Of a DNA stretch of 64,000 bases, positions 51,606 to 64,000 are shown piece after piece (position 1 is the first letter of the stretch; each line of letters begins with the position of its first letter). Origin of the DNA: Ecdyonurus torrentis (lineage: Eukaryota > Arthropoda > Insecta > Ephemeroptera > Heptageniidae); NCBI GenBank assembly GCA_949318235.1, contig OX439135.1, positions 18,244,296-18,308,295 of the forward strand, given 5' to 3'. Under the pieces are notes generated by a model. The model was not told the origin of the DNA. It searched no databases and saw only the letters and a list, made by a program, of their open reading frames with translations. The translations under genes were made by a program, and so were the position numbers.

Positions 51606-52246
51606 TGATAACTGATAACTATTATAATTTTAACATTAATGTCAGTATACGTTTATCGAGATAGCCATAGAAACACACATCTACATTTATCATGACAACA
51701 GGTAAAAAAAAAATAATAATAAAAATTCTGCACCTGTTTTACTATGTAGAAGTGTTTTTACCTGTTGTCGCGATAAATGTAGATGCATCTTTTTACGGCT
51801 ATCCCGATAAACGTAGATGCGTGAAAGTAAGCTAACACGCTAGAAGTAGAAGTGTGGTTTAGCCGCAACACCATCGATAATACTGTAAATACATATTACG
51901 CACACATAAAAATATACATCACATACAAACTTATAAACCATAAATTTAGTTACCCTACCATTTTCCACCTACCAATAGTTAACAAAATAACTGGATTTTT
52001 ATGATAGAAACATAATTATAAAATAAATTATATGTATTAAAAGAAAAAAGAAGTCATAATAATTTATAACAACTGACATAAAATAATTAATTATCATAAA
52101 TTGATGAAGATAGAGATTTTAATTTATTTTTTTTTATGTTCCGGTATTACCCGACAGTTCAATGTTAAATTGTGCAACTAAATTTTATTTTATTTAATTG
52201 CATACAAACTGTTTGCTCAATGTGCATGTAGAAATATTTTATCAAA

Positions 52247-63225
<10,979 letters not shown>

Positions 63226-63307
63226 GTTAGTATAGATTTTAAATATTACATAACAATGCACGATTACAATTACTTTTTGTTATTTATGGGTATGTCAGAG
63301 TAGGCAT

Positions 63308-63770
63308 ATGAGTAGGGTGAATGCGGTTGGTATGAGTTTTCTTAGAAGTATGTGTGGTAAAACAAGATTAAATAGGGTAAGGAATACTTGGATAATGGAG
63401 AAATGTGGAGTGAAAGAAACGGTGATTGAGAAGTATGAGAGCAGTGTGTTACAGTGGTTTGGTCATGTTCAGAGAATGGGTGATGAAAGAATTCTAAAAC
63501 AGTATTCCATAGCAGAGTGGATGGAAGGAGAGATTCAAGTAAGCCTAAAACATTATGGTCTGAAATGGTTGAAAGAATTTTAGGAAAAAAAATGTACGTA
63601 GTATGAGCTGCAAAAGGAAGGGTATGAAACAAGGTATGAGTCTTAAGGAAGCAAGAGAAATATGTCAGGATAAAAAATTGCGGATGTGTATCACTGGGTC
63701 AGGCTAAAAATCATCTATATTGTTGGCTTACCCTGAAAGGGACTATTGCGTCATGATATGTATGTATATA
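63308..63770 (+). pseudogene. 3' end of a non-LTR retrotransposon reverse transcriptase ORF
   Basis: The frame 63,308-63,583 contains VLQWFGHVQRMGDERI, the well-known tail motif of insect non-LTR reverse transcriptase ORFs (LRWFGHV-RM--ERI). It is followed after frameshifts by KGMKQGMSLKEAREI-like sequence at about 63,615-63,665, also typical of the end of these ORFs. A tgtatgtatata-type tail (about 63,760-63,805) follows. It is 5' truncated, frame-shifted and inserted in an intron of CTLD gene 2. Confidence 0.8.
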
Positions 63771-64000
63771 ATATGTATGTAGCAAGATGTATATATATAT
63801 AAGGTGGTATAATTTGCCCTTTTACTGTCGTCAGAACTCAGTTTCCTTCGTAAAACTTTGAACTTTGACATACGTCATACAAGGTGACTGTAAACAGACC
63901 CACGTGGTCTCTCAGGTACAATACATTATGTACCTGAAAGAAGAGGAGGGACACAAAATTTCCCCTCTTTTGGCGCTAAATTTCTCCTCTTGTTTTGATT

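Larger units (their letters stand above)
46715..52246. other. Spacer between the two CTLD genes, with transposon and duplication
   Basis: No host gene is supported. A candidate poly(A) signal for CTLD gene 1 (AATAAA, 47,190-47,195) lies 475 bases after its stop. The rest is mostly the inverted-repeat element and duplication at 47.7-51.6 kb. A further small inverted pair (tttatcgagatagccatag / ggctatcccgataaacgtagatgc) lies at about 51,650-51,820. Confidence 0.5.

Noticed and set aside
63342..63632. Minus-strand 96-codon frame
   Set aside because: Antisense of the non-LTR retrotransposon end; the sense frame has the recognised reverse-transcriptase tail motif.

Overview
The window is nuclear DNA of an AT-rich animal genome, most likely an insect. 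Genes are split into small exons with GT/AG introns, and introns and spacers are full of microsatellites, short inverted-repeat transposons (MITEs) and tRNA-derived SINEs. The order of insect cannot be fixed from the sequence alone. No rRNA, CRISPR array or prokaryotic operon was seen.

Left part (1-8 kb): two paralogous first exons of small secreted peptides lie on the minus strand, each behind a well-placed TATA box and initiator with a leader of about 10 nt. A third copy of their upstream flank lies nearby without a recognisable coding exon.

Middle (8-27 kb): two complete vanin-like (pantetheinase/biotinidase branch of the nitrilase superfamily) genes lie in tandem on the plus strand. They are rebuilt here as 7 exons/504 aa and 6 exons/527 aa, with the Glu-Lys-Cys triad intact in both. 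About 3 kb further downstream is a lone vanin C-terminal exon. It has the same splice phase and, unlike the two genes, ends in a hydrophobic GPI-type tail. It is either an alternative last exon of the second gene or the remnant of a third gene.

Right part (29-64 kb): two multidomain C-type-lectin-like genes on the plus strand. The first (29,337-46,714) can be joined through 18 exons in one continuous frame, giving 781 aa: signal peptide, linker, three CTLD-like repeats and a Thr/Ser-rich tail. The second (52,247 onward) has the same plan and shows two CTLDs before leaving the window. In both, the first CTLD lacks the inner disulphide and the later ones keep it, so the genes look like copies of one multi-CTLD ancestor. 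One intron of the first gene is almost purely (ATTC)n, about 127 units.

All major products are predicted to be secreted or surface-anchored. The neighbourhood is therefore a small secretome cluster (peptides, amidohydrolases, lectin-like proteins), but a shared pathway is not shown by the sequence. Between and inside genes are at least ten families of foldback elements, several with TTAA ends, some nested, and some in inverted pairs around exons. From 47.7 to 51.6 kb lies an inverted repeat enclosing a mariner/IS630-type transposase relic, with one arm duplicated.
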